Shown: piece by piece, positions 48,172 through 59,595 of the stretch | How positions within the stretch are numbered: position 1 is the first letter of the stretch | How the letters are laid out: each line of letters opens with the position of its first letter | Origin: Nectonema munidae | Taxonomy: Eukaryota > Nematomorpha > Nectonematoida > Nectonematidae | Direction of reading: 5' to 3' | Assembly: GCA_030549495.1 (NCBI GenBank) | Contig: JAUIRK010000420.1 | Location: 2,501 to 66,500 of the forward strand | Length of the DNA: 64,000 nt | The notes under the pieces: generated by a model | The model's input: the letters and a program-made list of their open reading frames with translations, nothing else | Told to the model about the DNA's origin: nothing | Databases searched by the model: none | Translations under genes and position numbers: made by a program

Positions 48172-50526
48172 TTATTTCATTAATGAAATGAGGGATTCTT
48201 GTTGCTGATGATTGGCGCTGTTGATTTCCGGAATCATGGAAAAGGAGGAAGTGGGACGTTGTTTGTTTCTTTTGGCGGCGGCGGCGGCGTTATTTCTATC
48301 CGATGACGTGGCGGAAATGAGAGTGGAGCCAGATGAGCCGAATGACGTCAAATACGTTTTGATTGTCGGAGCTGCTGAGTTTGAAGCATTGCTAAAAGTG
48401 GGGGAGGAGGTCAATTTGGTAAAACAGGGGAAGTGAGGTGGTCGCCAAAAGCGATAACTGCTAGACACGCCCTCCCTCCTACCTTTCTTGCGTTGTTCTC
48501 CTTTTTTTGTCGCTTCAGAGCTGATGTTGTTCGTTCCTTGGGTGACATCGTTGTGCCTAAGGATAGAGGAGGGGTGGAGGACATTTGGCGCTTCACACGA
48601 ACTCTCGTATTCAACCCTGGTTAGGTCTTCGTTCGCCAAATTAGCTTCTAAAATCCTCTGGGAGTTGCAGTACGATGATGACGAAGAGGACTGCCCCGCT
48701 TCTAGAGGAAGTGTTGCTGTTGTCCATGATGATGAAAAGTGATGATCGTCGCTACCCAAGAGAGGGAGCAGGTGGAGTTGGTGTTCTTGGCTCCTTTTCC
48801 AAATGGCGTAGAAGTTCTTGCACCGCTCCAAAACACACAGAGCGCTTAGTCTCGCTTCAGCGTCCTTGTCCCAGCAGTACTCGACCGTTTGTCTGATGCT
48901 TGAAGTCAACTCGTTGGCACCCGCTCCCACAAAGGACGGTGGAAAGGTCGGTCTGCAGTCTTGGTACGTGACGGCGATGCGCATGTCTTCGAATGAAGGA
49001 AAGGAACCCACTTCCACGAAATAGGGTGGGGAGAAGTCGGGCACGGCGGAGGGAGGCTGGTGAAATTCGCGACAGCGCGAAACCATTTCCCACATGACCA
49101 AGGCCATCGCGTAAATGTCCACTTGCTTAAGCGCGTCGTCACACTGCCCCAGGTTGATGGAGCCTTCTAGCACTTCGGGAGCCATGTAGCGGAATGTGCC
49201 GTCGCAGAGAGTTCGCCCCGTAGAGTGATTTGGCGGACCGCCCTTCTTGCCCTGCCTGGACGAAGAGGTCTGGTAGTCGGCGTTGGTGAGTGGGATAGCG
49301 AAGTTGAAGTCACAGTAGACGCACGTATTGCCGTCCTGTGCCACGAGGAGGTTGCGCGAGTTGATGTCTCTGTGCACGATCTCGGGCTTCACGCTGCCTA
49401 CGCCACTTTTGCGAAACTTTTGGTGGAGAAAGGCGAGGCCGTTGGCCAAGGAAAAGAAGAGGTTGAGAAGTTGGAGGCAGGAGATGGTGGATCTCTTGAG
49501 GAAGTCGCGCAAACAGCCTTCCTGCATAAAGGGAAAGACGAGGACGTGGTGAAGCTCGTTCGCCAGAATTCTTTTGGAGTAGGAGCCGTAGAAGTCCAGG
49601 ATATTGGCATGCTTCATGAAAGGCAGCGTGTAGATGCCTCTTTCATTGTTGAAGAAGTCAACGTACTCCGGCTTGAAGGCCTTTGCGATTATCACTTTGT
49701 CCATGAAGCGGCCCTTCCAAATTGTGGCGTACTTGCCAGTGAACAAAACGCAGGTCAACTCCACACTTGTCAAGTCTGTCTTTGCCGACCCACCCGCAGC
49801 ATTGAGTGAGAAGGAACAGGGATCGTCATTAGATGCACCTTTGAAGGCTTTGCTGAGACAACTCTCTCGTCTCTTGAATCTCTCAGAAAGATTTAGTAAA
49901 GAGAGGTAGAAGGATGTGGAGGGGAGGTTGTTGTTGCTTTTGTGGTGGTAAACGATGAAGATGGAGAGTAAAAGCAAAGCCAAAGAGGAAACCACGATGA
50001 GAGCGACAACAAAAAAGATGAGTTTGGTGTTCTTAATTCCTCTTTCTTGTTTGCTCTTTTGCAACAATCGCAACCTCTTTTGACGCAGTTTTTTAGAGAT
50101 TTCATCGTGATTTATGGAAAAGTTTACGTTACAGTAGGAAGTGTAGCAACAGCACATGTAACTCTTGTGCTTATCTGGCGGAGGCTTATTCGCTTCGCAA
50201 ACATTTGGTAGGCAGCCTTCCAAGTTCCCATTCTTGGGCCAGCAGCCCTGGTACAGAACGGTCGACTTGTGCTGCTCGCCACCTGTCAAATTGTTCCGAG
50301 GATTCCAAAATGTAAAGCAGGTTCCACTACAGGACACATACTCAATTATGGCTGAGTAATTTGAATGGTTGGCGGGAAACTTAGAGGCACATGTAATCGT
50401 TGCAGCAGGATATTTTGCAGAAAGATTCGAGAGAAGGCTAAAGCAGATGGCACAAGAAGCGATGAAGAAGTGGAAGCATACAGATGTTGATGAAATCATT
50501 GCATTCGTGAGGTGTGAAGAAAACAA
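48172..50526 (-). CDS. BMPR2: BMP type II receptor-like Ser/Thr kinase, intronless, 784 residues
   Basis: Single-pass receptor of the TGF-beta superfamily. A type II receptor binds BMP-like ligands and phosphorylates type I receptors. Signal peptide about 10-38 (Met10 is a likely alternative start). Ectodomain 40-160 has the type II cysteine pattern (C46, C66, C70, C95, C105, C110, C125-C127, C132); LYQGCW (91-96) and CNVNFS (132-137) are close to BMPR2. Membrane span 169-193, kinase about 255-577, Ser-rich tail 578-784 with a Gln-rich end. Retained: Lys282, Glu295, HRDINSRN (385-392), Asp406, APE (449-451). ALKQVDIYA (465-473) and CWDKDAEARL (551-560) point to BMPR2/wit rather than activin type II receptors. 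Odd: DFN for DFG (406-408); loop FTGKYATIWKG (262-272) keeps only the middle Gly of GxGxxG. No introns, unlike the many-exon vertebrate gene. Higher GC than its surroundings fits selection on the frame. Confidence 0.93.
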   Translation of the reverse strand: MFSSHLTNAMISSTSVCFHFFIASCAICFSLLSNLSAKYPAATITCASKFPANHSNYSAIIEYVSCSGTCFTFWNPRNNLTGGEQHKSTVLYQGCWPKNGNLEGCLPNVCEANKPPPDKHKSYMCCCYTSYCNVNFSINHDEISKKLRQKRLRLLQKSKQERGIKNTKLIFFVVALIVVSSLALLLLSIFIVYHHKSNNNLPSTSFYLSLLNLSERFKRRESCLSKAFKGASNDDPCSFSLNAAGGSAKTDLTSVELTCVLFTGKYATIWKGRFMDKVIIAKAFKPEYVDFFNNERGIYTLPFMKHANILDFYGSYSKRILANELHHVLVFPFMQEGCLRDFLKRSTISCLQLLNLFFSLANGLAFLHQKFRKSGVGSVKPEIVHRDINSRNLLVAQDGNTCVYCDFNFAIPLTNADYQTSSSRQGKKGGPPNHSTGRTLCDGTFRYMAPEVLEGSINLGQCDDALKQVDIYAMALVMWEMVSRCREFHQPPSAVPDFSPPYFVEVGSFPSFEDMRIAVTYQDCRPTFPPSFVGAGANELTSSIRQTVEYCWDKDAEARLSALCVLERCKNFYAIWKRSQEHQLHLLPLLGSDDHHFSSSWTTATLPLEAGQSSSSSSYCNSQRILEANLANEDLTRVEYESSCEAPNVLHPSSILRHNDVTQGTNNISSEATKKGEQRKKGRREGVSSSYRFWRPPHFPCFTKLTSSPTFSNASNSAAPTIKTYLTSFGSSGSTLISATSSDRNNAAAAAKRNKQRPTSSFSMIPEINSANHQQQESLISLMK

Positions 50527-52192
50527 GGAAAGTCGAAAGAAATTTGGGGAAAATCATTTATTTTGCGTAGAAGAAAAATTCAAATTCTGATCATTTCATT
50601 GATTTATCTAAAGAATGAACCATGTTATGGTAATCACAACAGTTTTTTACTTTACAAATGCGAGAAAAATTAATTTGGGATCAAATGGATTATTAATTCA
50701 AATAAATTGAAAAATAAACTTTTTTCTAGCGCCTAGACCCCTAAAAAAATCAAGATTCTGATAGACCCTTAGACACAAAAATTTGATCTTCAATTCTGCA
50801 AAATAAGACATGTTCCAACTATAAATGTACAAGTTGATCAAATTAAAGTTGCGCTAACACGAATTCCGTATCTAATAAATTCAGAATATTTTTCTAACAA
50901 CTAAGCATACTTACTTAGGCAAACATCAATGATACCTTGAGCTTATTTTTTATCAACAAGAAATGATAGATGAGTGAAGTGTGACATAATTATAATTATA
51001 CTTCAGCGGAAACCCGTTTCCCTGTTGATTGAATGAATGAAAACGTTTAGACAAGTAAAAAGATTAGTAATAAAAAATACTTCTTTATATACGAATTTAG
51101 TACAATGTAGTCAGAATAAATGAATGAGATTCCTATAGGGGGCGTGAGTAGATTGGTTGGTTAGTGGGTTTCGATAATATTCATAGACATTCTTTGAAGT
51201 ATATCCGCCTACAATTTTTGTAAGTAAGAGGAGTTGTTATAAATAAAAACACCGTAGTTCACATGTAAAAATAAACCATTAGAAGCATTTTTATATGAGA
51301 GACCAAAAAATCAGCGAGCGTATCTTTGTGGCTTATGCATATAATACATAAGAGCTCTTCTACAGTGTAAAATAAGTTGGATTTTTCAATGAATTTACTA
51401 CACATATCAATAGTAGTGATGAAAAAGTTACATTTTACAAGTAAAAAATTTGAATCATTTCCGATTGTAATAATGGAGAAAGGTAAAGAATTCTATAATG
51501 CTGATATTAATGAAGGAAGGAATTGGATATAGGAATTTTTGAAATCGTCAGTAAAGAAATTAATTGCAAGTAAACGTTCCAATAATTCAAATTCTCTTGT
51601 AACGTTTTCAATTTAGGAATTTTTCATTCGTGAAATCGCACTAAAAATAACTCAGGTAAGAATTTGTTGTGTTTGTGTTTCTTTGACTCATTTTTAATAC
51701 TTCTAACATTTGGAGCAAACTAAAAAAACCGTTATTAAGAAAGTTATTATTGGTTTTTAAAATGTTATAAATATTTTGCACTTCCTGTTTATTGATAATA
51801 TTGAATCCTCGTTATGAAATTAGTTTACAGAAATGCCGGCAGTGAAAAAAAAACTCTTCCACTTGATTTCGAAACGTGGTAGATGGCTCCTACCACTAAG
51901 CCATCTACCGAGTTTATGTAGAAAGTAGAACCTATTTCAAACAAAATCACTTATAAAATATTGGGTAAAAACAACAAATTTATAATTCATAAAATTATTT
52001 TAGTAAATCTATTATTTTGAAATTGGCATTAGGAGGCGGGTTAAACTAAACTAGAACTTAAATTTAAGCTTTATCTAAATTTTTAAGCTAATTTTGGGTA
52101 ATCGTTTAATAAAAAGCACTTGTATCATAATATATCAAAAAATTATAAGTTTATTATAAGAAAGTAACTAGATTAAGAACTAAGAGGATTAA
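50527..52192. other. Upstream region of the BMPR2-like gene
   Basis: AT-rich. Holds the 5' part of a SINE at 51136-51180. The promoter of the - strand gene should lie here, but I see no defined element. Confidence 0.5.
51136..51180 (+). repeat. SINE 5' fragment
   Basis: GGGGGCGTGAGTAGATTGGT...GTTAGTGGGTTTCGATAA matches the head of the SINE at 54619 and then stops. Confidence 0.6.
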
Positions 52193-52311
52193 CCCGTTAA
52201 CGCCCAATGTCGACTTTACAAAAATAAAATCGTCTGCGTTTATCAAAGCTCTTTAATACAAATCTTCTGCTTTACATTAGATATCGTCTGATTATTCTTG
52301 TCGTTAACGGG
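52193..52311. mobile_element. 119-bp piggyBac-type mini-element
   Basis: Perfect 10-bp inverted ends (CCCGTTAACG ... CGTTAACGGG) with a perfect TTAA on each side (52189-52192, 52312-52315). CCC-first ends plus TTAA is the piggyBac signature. No coding capacity. Confidence 0.85.
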
Positions 52312-52315
52312 TTAA

Positions 52316-52859
52316 GGAGCTTCATCCGTCTAGGACACTTTTTAGCATAGATATAAATAATGGTGTCAATATCCAATCGAATATCTCTGAACAAAAAGAA
52401 GAATGAGAGCATTAAAACGATTCTCATTCATTGAACAGCAAAATGAATTGGTGTGATAAAACTTGATGTATTTAAATAATAATTTACAGAAAAAAATTGG
52501 ATAATATAAAAGTAATAAGTGTCACACTTAACTACGATTGAAACAAAAAACTTTTTAGGGCTTCTCACTTCAGATTTGCATACGCCATCATAATATTTGA
52601 GTTCTACGAAAAGAATTAGATCAAGAAAAATTTTCAAGCAATTGGCAATGCAATTTTAGAGGGAGGCGCACGCCGGTTCCACCTCCCTTTAAATCCGCCA
52701 GTGAAACTATTTGATCTTAAATGAAATATTTTCAACTTTTTTCCTATTTGGGTGGCTTAAAATTTAAGGTAAATGTAACATGATGTTTTCATTAAGAAGA
52801 TACAATTGAAAAGCTTTTATTTGATTTTGAATGCATATTGTGGTATAGAGGCCATCAAT
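52316..52859. other. AT-rich stretch without gene
   Basis: Only a 69-residue - strand frame with no recognisable features. Confidence 0.5.
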
Positions 52860-53010
52860 ATATAAGGTAAAGGTACTAAGGGTGTTTTCATCAAGAAGGC
52901 ACAATTGCGTCGCTTGTATCGAAGTATGAGGAAAGCAGGATTGATGCGGGATCGAACCCAAGACCTTGAGTTATCGAAACCAGTATCTAACCAACCCTAA
53001 CCACGTCCAA
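52860..53010 (-). repeat. tRNA-derived SINE, reverse orientation
   Basis: Read on the - strand: GGTTAGATACTGGTTTCGAT, GGGTTCGATCCCGCATCAAT, a GATACAAGCGACGCAATTGT-like block, then CTTGATGAAAACACCCTTAG and TACCTTTACC. Nearly complete. Confidence 0.75.
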
Positions 53011-54618
53011 CAAGAAGCAATCTATAAACTATATTCATAGCGCTGAAAACTAATTAATGAGAATACTTAAAATTTCAGGAGACTTAGCCCTCTTACATAT
53101 CCGTGGTAATGAATTTTAATTTACCTAAAATTTATAAAATGACATTTTAAACTTAGATAAAAATGATCTTAAAAATGCACAAAAAAATCTACATAGAAAA
53201 TTTTTTTAACTCGTGGTAAAGATTATGTTCCCAATCTTCTCTTAATGATCAAAGAGATGAAAAATAGACCAATTTAATATAAAAATTAGGAAAATATTGT
53301 CGCCAGATGGCCTAGTCGTGAGAACTTGGGGTCTCTATATTCAGATAGCCTGGGATCGATCCCTGCTCGTGAATATCTTTACCATTTGTCTAGCTATGAA
53401 AGATTGTTTCTTATGGATGCAATACCAACAACTGGGAAAGATTAGGAAAATATTTAGAACGAAACTTATCTGATGGTATGTAAAATCATGTAAATACATA
53501 TTTATATTTAATAAAGTGAGAAAATGGGTTCAAAAAATTGAATAGACTAAAAAGCCTACCTATGGCATTCGATGGTTAAAATGTAAATATAAGTTATAAG
53601 TTATGTTGTTTATGACGTTCCCACCCATCCTTTCGGATATCGTAGCCCGCCCGGAATGCTGAGTCTAGGTCTACCTGGACTTTCCATCCCACTAAACGCC
53701 TACCGGCCTTTGTTACTGCATAGCTATACCTTGTTAAATATATTATTTTACAAGAATATATGCTAAAAATATATAAATACAGCTAAGTGAACGATATAAT
53801 CCTAACGCGAACGCTCCCAATTTGGGAAACAATCTTAATGTCTAGTGATAGCTTGATTACTAACAGGATTAGAATCAACTCGCTAGAGCACTACCTAACC
53901 GTAAAAACCTTTGAATTCATCGGAGGAAAAAACCGGCACGACGGAATGTAGCTTGTTCCTAAATAAAAGAATATGATTATAAAAGAGATATGCTACAAAA
54001 ATACAAGAGTTAAGAAGCATGAAGTATCTTATATGTTATTAATAAATATATTTGATACATATTATAACGGTTAAGGAAGGTATACAGAATTTAGAGCATC
54101 CTAGGAACTTCTTCCACCGCTGGAATTTGACTCCATCCCATATATACATGATATCAGAATATATATTCTTCTTCTTCAATTGCAAAAACTATAACAAGAA
54201 ATAAAAATCAGCAATGTTGATTTAGTATAAAAATATGTATTTTGTTTAAAATTTGAAAAATATTTCTAGAGAAAATTTTCAGTTACCGCAAAATTGATTG
54301 AAACATTCACATATATTTACACCCTAATTGTCAAAACTGAGTGATGAAATGAAATTTTTAGTATAAAAAATATCTTTATGATCTTTTTGGATATAATTTT
54401 CAAGATTAAAGCGCTAATTTGACTGGCAAAACTGTATTTTATATAACATTTGAATAAATGTTTTGGTAAGCAATTTTATGAATAATCAAATTTTGTTTGA
54501 CATTTGTAATCAAGTTGCCATGCTTACTGAAAAAATATATATATATAAATATTATTGGCTCCAATATATGATTACACATTTTGAAGAGTTTATCTAAGTT
54601 AGACATTAAGTTATATAT
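53011..54618. other. Intergenic region with possible second SINE type
   Basis: At 53300-53440 GATGGCCTAGTCGTGAGAAC and GGGATCGATCCCTGCTCG look like the A and B boxes of another tRNA-like SINE. Weaker B-box-like stretches occur near 53870 (inverted) and 54110. No protein gene. Confidence 0.45.
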
Positions 54619-54770
54619 AGGGGGCGTGAGTAAGGTTGGTTAGATACTGGGTTTTGATAACTCAAGGTCTTGGGTTCGATCCCATATCAAGCCTACTTTC
54701 TCATAATTTAATACAAGCGGCGCAATGTTGCTTTTCGATGAAAACACCCCACGGTACCTTTACCTTTATA
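54619..54770 (+). repeat. tRNA-derived SINE
   Basis: Well preserved: GGGGGCGTGAGTAAGGTTGG, TTAGATACTGGG (A box region), TTGGGTTCGATCCC (B box), ATACAAGCGGCGCAATG, GATGAAAACACCCC and GGTACCTTTACC. Confidence 0.8.
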
Positions 54771-55949
54771 AGTAATAGATTAAAAAAATTAATTCATATA
54801 AAAATATAACAAGAAACAATAAAATTAGATTATTTTCTTAGAAAAAAAAATATTTACAATGCTACAAAGAATATTAACAAAATTTGGCGAAAACTCTATT
54901 CTATAGTTTGCTAAGAAGGTTATTAAAATGACTTTAGGAAGATTAAATTTGAATTTGGAATGTTTTCAAGAAAAATGTGAGATACATAATAGAATGGGGT
55001 GAGTTTTCGATCAAGTAATAGAGTAATTGGACATGGAGAGCTAAAAAGTCTGCTAACTGTGGTTTAGCTTTCATGATTGTAAAGTAGTGAAGGTAGGTAG
55101 GTAGGTAGAAAGAAATATCTAAGCACTATCGGCTTCTCCATATGCTTGCAACATGCTTGAAAAGGTATAAAGTTAAGTTCGAAAGGAGTGTATTGGTTTG
55201 GCTTGTGAATTGATTAGGAATGAGGGACTTTGGAGAAATTGGTTAGTTGTTGAGGGAGTTTGAAGTGTAGAAAGTTAGATTTTTAAGGTGGTAGTTGAAG
55301 GATGAATGATTGAGCAAAGGTAGCCGGTGAGTGTTAAAGAATATAGGTCTTAAATAAAAGAAAATAGTGTAGTTATTTTTGTAGATTTTTTTTTAAGTGA
55401 GTTTATGTGGTATAAGAAGTCTCTGGGTTCGGAGATTGCAAGTTTGACTCTGTGAAGATAATGGGAGAGTTTAGGGCATTGAGGAGGTTCGGATATGAAA
55501 GTAGTTCGTAGAAATTAGATGGTGAGCGATTGAAAATTTTCACGGATAGTGAAAGAAATGAAGTTCTTCCGTGGTTGTAGTGGCAGCAGGAAAGGGGTAG
55601 TGATAAAATACGCGAACATACGCGAACAATGTTAAAATACACTATTTTTCAATTATAATGATTATTAAAAACATATTTCACTCTTTTTAAGCAATTTCTT
55701 TCATTTTAATCATTTATATAGGTATTTAAAAAAATTATTTGTATTTTTATGAACTTTTTGATAATTAATTTATTTTCGTAATCTTAAACCACTTCAGTCT
55801 CTAATGTTTCCAATATTTGAAAATTTAAAATTACCGCGCTACATTTATAATATTAATTTTTTTAGAAACATTTTTAAATACTATTAAAAAAAATCTTTTT
55901 AATTATCGTGTATTTACTTTGGTTTATTTTTAATTTATATAAGATTACA
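54771..55949. other. Intergenic stretch
   Basis: A GGTA run at about 55083-55108. The - strand frame at 55642-55403 has no recognisable features. Confidence 0.5.
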
Positions 55950-56925
55950 ACTAGTTATGAAATTTTTGTTTTTAATTTTCCTTGAAGAAATAATTTTTAA
56001 AATAACCTTATTGTTCTCATTAATTAAAACTATTTAAATAATTTTTTGAAAATATTTTACTTGTTTCGTAACCTAGTTGAATTATTTTGAGATTAGTTTT
56101 TATGACACCCTATTTTCTAAAATTCGTAATGCAACTTTAATCCAATTGGAGATGAGATAATTTAAAAATATATAATAATAGTTTTAAATCAACACCAAGT
56201 TAGTGTTTCAATTATTTGATGTTTGATTTAATGTTTTTATAACAATTTTATCATCAGTTAAATTTTTAATCAATATTTGCTACAAAGTTTAAGAAAACTA
56301 TTGATATTTTCAGTACTGTGTCCAAGATAGACAGTAAATTATTTGTTAATTAGAGATAATAGAAATTAGTTGAAAAAGCATTAACTTTTGATCTGAGAGG
56401 TTGATTCAAATTCCATGACCGGTTCCAAAAGCCATAGCTAGCGATTTAAAAAAAAATTAAAAAGGATTAATTAAATAATTTTATACAATAGTTTTTCTTG
56501 TTGTGGTAAAACAAGTCCGCTCTAACCATTATTAGAGTTATTTAACATAATCTATAATAATTATTTATATTAATTTTTTTAGGATTGACAAGTCAAATAA
56601 AGATTTCTCACAGTTCATCCGATTCATCTCATTGATTAGTTCAAAAATCATAGAAATTTTTTTAATAAAATTGTTTTCCCATAATTTTTCTATTTTTAAT
56701 TAAATATATTTAATTTTAATGTAGCTATGAAATGAAAATCACAATTTTCTGATAAATTTTTTTTATTTGTTCAATATTTCAATTTTCGGAAGATTAAAAC
56801 CCTCATCAGACTGCTTAATTTCTATTATACAATCTGCCCACCTGAACACAATCGTAATAAATTGAAAAAAGTGCCATTTTTTAATAATTTATAAATATTT
56901 TCAATGTCATATCTATATTTCAACT

Positions 56926-57700
56926 ATGCTGAATTCAGTGGTGATGTCTATTTTTTTTATCAAAATCAATCAAAGCTGTCAAAAAATTGATTTATCATTT
57001 TCCAACCCATCTCAAAAAGGAACTTTACATTTAAAAAATTATCTAATGTTTTTTACACATATATACCCATTTTCAACTATTGAATTCAGTCGTGATATAC
57101 ATTTTTTTCAAAATCAATAAAACCTGTCAAAAATTGATTTATATATGACAGCCCATCTCAAAAAGGAACTATTCATTTAAATAATTTCCCAACGTTTTTT
57201 ACACATATATACCCATTTTCAACTATGCTGAATTCAGTGGTGATGTCCATTTTTTTTTTATCAAAATCAATCAAAGCTGTTAAAAAATTGATTTATATAT
57301 TACAGCTCATCTCAAAAAGAAACTTCATTTAAATAATCTCTAAAGTTTTTTACACATATATATCCATTTTCAGCTATGCTGAATTCAGTAGTGACATCAA
57401 TTTTTATCAAAGCTGTCAAAAAATTGATTTATATATGACAGCTCATCTCAAAATGGAACTATTCATTTAAACAATTTCCTAACGTTTTTTACACATACAT
57501 ACCCATTTTCAACTATGCTGAATTCAGTGGTGATGTCCATTTTTTTTTATCAAAGCTGTCAAAAAATTTATTTATATATGACAGCTCTTCTCAAAAAGAA
57601 ATTTCATTTAAATAATGATATAATGTTTTTTAATACCTATTTTCAACTATGCTTAATTCAGTGGTGATGTCCATTTATTTTTATCAAAAACAATCAAGCT
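56926..57700. repeat. About 150-bp tandem array with CTGAATTCAG palindromes
   Basis: Six units spaced 132-151 bp, starting at about 56928, 57079, 57229, 57377, 57519 and 57651. Each has the palindrome CTGAATTCAG (or a one-base variant), an inverted pair GCTGTCA...TGACAGC, and ACACATATATACCCATTTTC. The same units lie at 62140-62780 and, inverted, at 7000-7540. Confidence 0.85.
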
Positions 57701-57737
57701 GTCAAAAAATGATTTATATATGACAAAAAATTTAAAT

Positions 57738-58060
57738 GAAAAGCAGCTTTTCATTTAAATAATTATATAAAGTACTATACTAATAAATACTTCCGGATAT
57801 TTTAGATCTTAAATCCAAAATCTGAGCCCTGAAATGAAATTAGCATGGTCGATTTGGTATAAAAGCATATATTTTATATAAAATTTGAATGAATGTTTTG
57901 TTGACAGTTCATCTGTAAAAGCAGCTTTTCATTTAAATAATTATATAAAGTACTATACTAATAAATACTTCCGGATATTTTAGACCTTAAATCCAAAATC
58001 TGAGTCCAGAAATGAAACTAGCATGGTCGATTTTGTATAAAAGCATATATTTAATGAATG
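57738..58060. repeat. Tandem duplication of about 180 bp
   Basis: AAGCAGCTTTTCATTTAAAT...ACTTCCGGATATTTTAGA...GAAATTAGCATGGTCGATTT occurs twice in a row with few differences. The second half resembles the 170-bp array unit of the large piggyBac-type element. Confidence 0.8.
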
Positions 58061-58519
58061 TTTTTCGTCAAAAATGTGTGGATGGCGTTAAAATAAACAA
58101 GTTTGTAAATATTTTCTCTTTCTATTTATAAAAATTTTTTAGTTAAAATTTACACATTCATTATTTTAATCTTTCGGTTAGTAAATTATTATATGAATTC
58201 AAAATTTTTTGGAAATTATGTTTGAATAAACGTGTGAACACTTTTTTAGGCTTTTTTGTATTTATAGGAGCTTGGAATAACTTGATTAAAATATATAGAG
58301 TATCATCAACTCACTGAACTTTAATTTGTTGAAAATACTTTCAACATCTCTGGAATTTCATCTGATTGTTTCTGTCTTTATTATGTCACTCATATTTTTA
58401 AATAGAAGAAAAAGTAAAACTGAAATTTTTATTAAAAAATAGAAATTATGAACAATTTTCACATACTAAAATTATATGATCACTACATATTTTTTACTAC
58501 ACTTTCCACACTCATATCT

Positions 58520-59007
58520 CGTGGTTTTTCTACATTCCTTTACATGGCATCTTGTTTGTGAGATGGCTCTTTGTACCACATTATCATTATGATTGGAGTA
58601 AGCATTTGGCAACATACCATAAGCCAAAAAAGTATCTTTTTTTGATTATAAATTGTTATATCTTCCTTCTCTTTTCAGCCAATGAATGAGTCAATTTTTT
58701 AGGAACTTTGTGTATAATATTTAGTCAAATTTAAATCAAACAGATCATATACATTCCTTATAGCCCCCAATTTTTGCATTTGTCTTTCATCTAGTGATAA
58801 CATTCCTAGAAATTCTTTCAATCTATTTTTTGACATAGCACAACCGTAAAATGGTTTAGAATCAGAAGTTTTGTATAAACTTTCAATGCTCGCCAAATTT
58901 GCCTTATGACTACCAGCTCTAATTATGATTGCGCAACCAGTATAAAACTCGGAAATTGGAAAATCATTTACATTATTAATTTTAGCTTTTTGTTTTGCGT
59001 GCAGCAA
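58520..59007 (-). pseudogene. piggyBac transposase fragment
   Basis: The 102-residue frame (59007-58699) matches the N-terminal part of the PGBD fold: SEFYTGCAIIIRAGSHKANL, SIESLYKTSDSKPFYGCAMS, KNRLKEFLGMLSLDERQ, and AIRNVYDLFDLNLTKYYTQS. About 120 bp further on, QTRCHVKECRKTTRYECGKC (about 58500-58560) is the C-terminal cysteine-rich domain. The whole catalytic middle is missing, so this is an internally deleted relic. It lies in the 4.8-kb inverted-arm unit. Confidence 0.8.
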
Positions 59008-59595
59008 AATACTATTTACTATATTTCCAAAAAAAATAAATTTAAAGCTTAATACTCCAGGAGAAATTGAAGTACCACGAACAAAGGTGATTATTCTCTT
59101 TAGAGTAAACGATGAAAAAAAGGATTTGGAGACCAGTTAATATTATTTGGAAAGAGATTAGATGTGGAAATATATGTGTTATTGGACTTTCCAATTATTA
59201 TTATTCCAATCTCATTTTCAACTTCAGATGATGTTTTTTATTTCAAGGGACAAAAAATCTTCTTCACTTGTACAGGCTAAATCTGATGATGAAGACATGA
59301 ATATCAACTCAGAAAATATAAAATGTTTACAAGTGAAAAACAAAATGAATGAGTATTGTAAAGACAATTGAACATATGTTACAAGAGCGTTTGCTAAAAA
59401 TTTGTCATGTATATAAGCACTTCCTTTCAAATTGATTAAGTACATTTAGAATAAAACTTGTTCTTTTATAATAATTTGATGTTGAGTTTGTTAATCATCC
59501 CTCTTTCATTATAATAGAATTTTTCTAACCTCTATGTTTTAGTTTATTAGTAAAATTCTTTTTTTCATAGAAAAAAAGAGGTTTTTAGTGTGTAA

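Noticed and set aside
49225-49809. 194-residue + strand frame
   Set aside because: Antisense to the kinase domain of the BMPR2-like gene. It is open because of the codon bias of the real gene.
53300-53370. Functional tRNA gene
   Set aside because: Has A- and B-box-like sequence but I could not pair an acceptor stem. Better explained as a SINE head.
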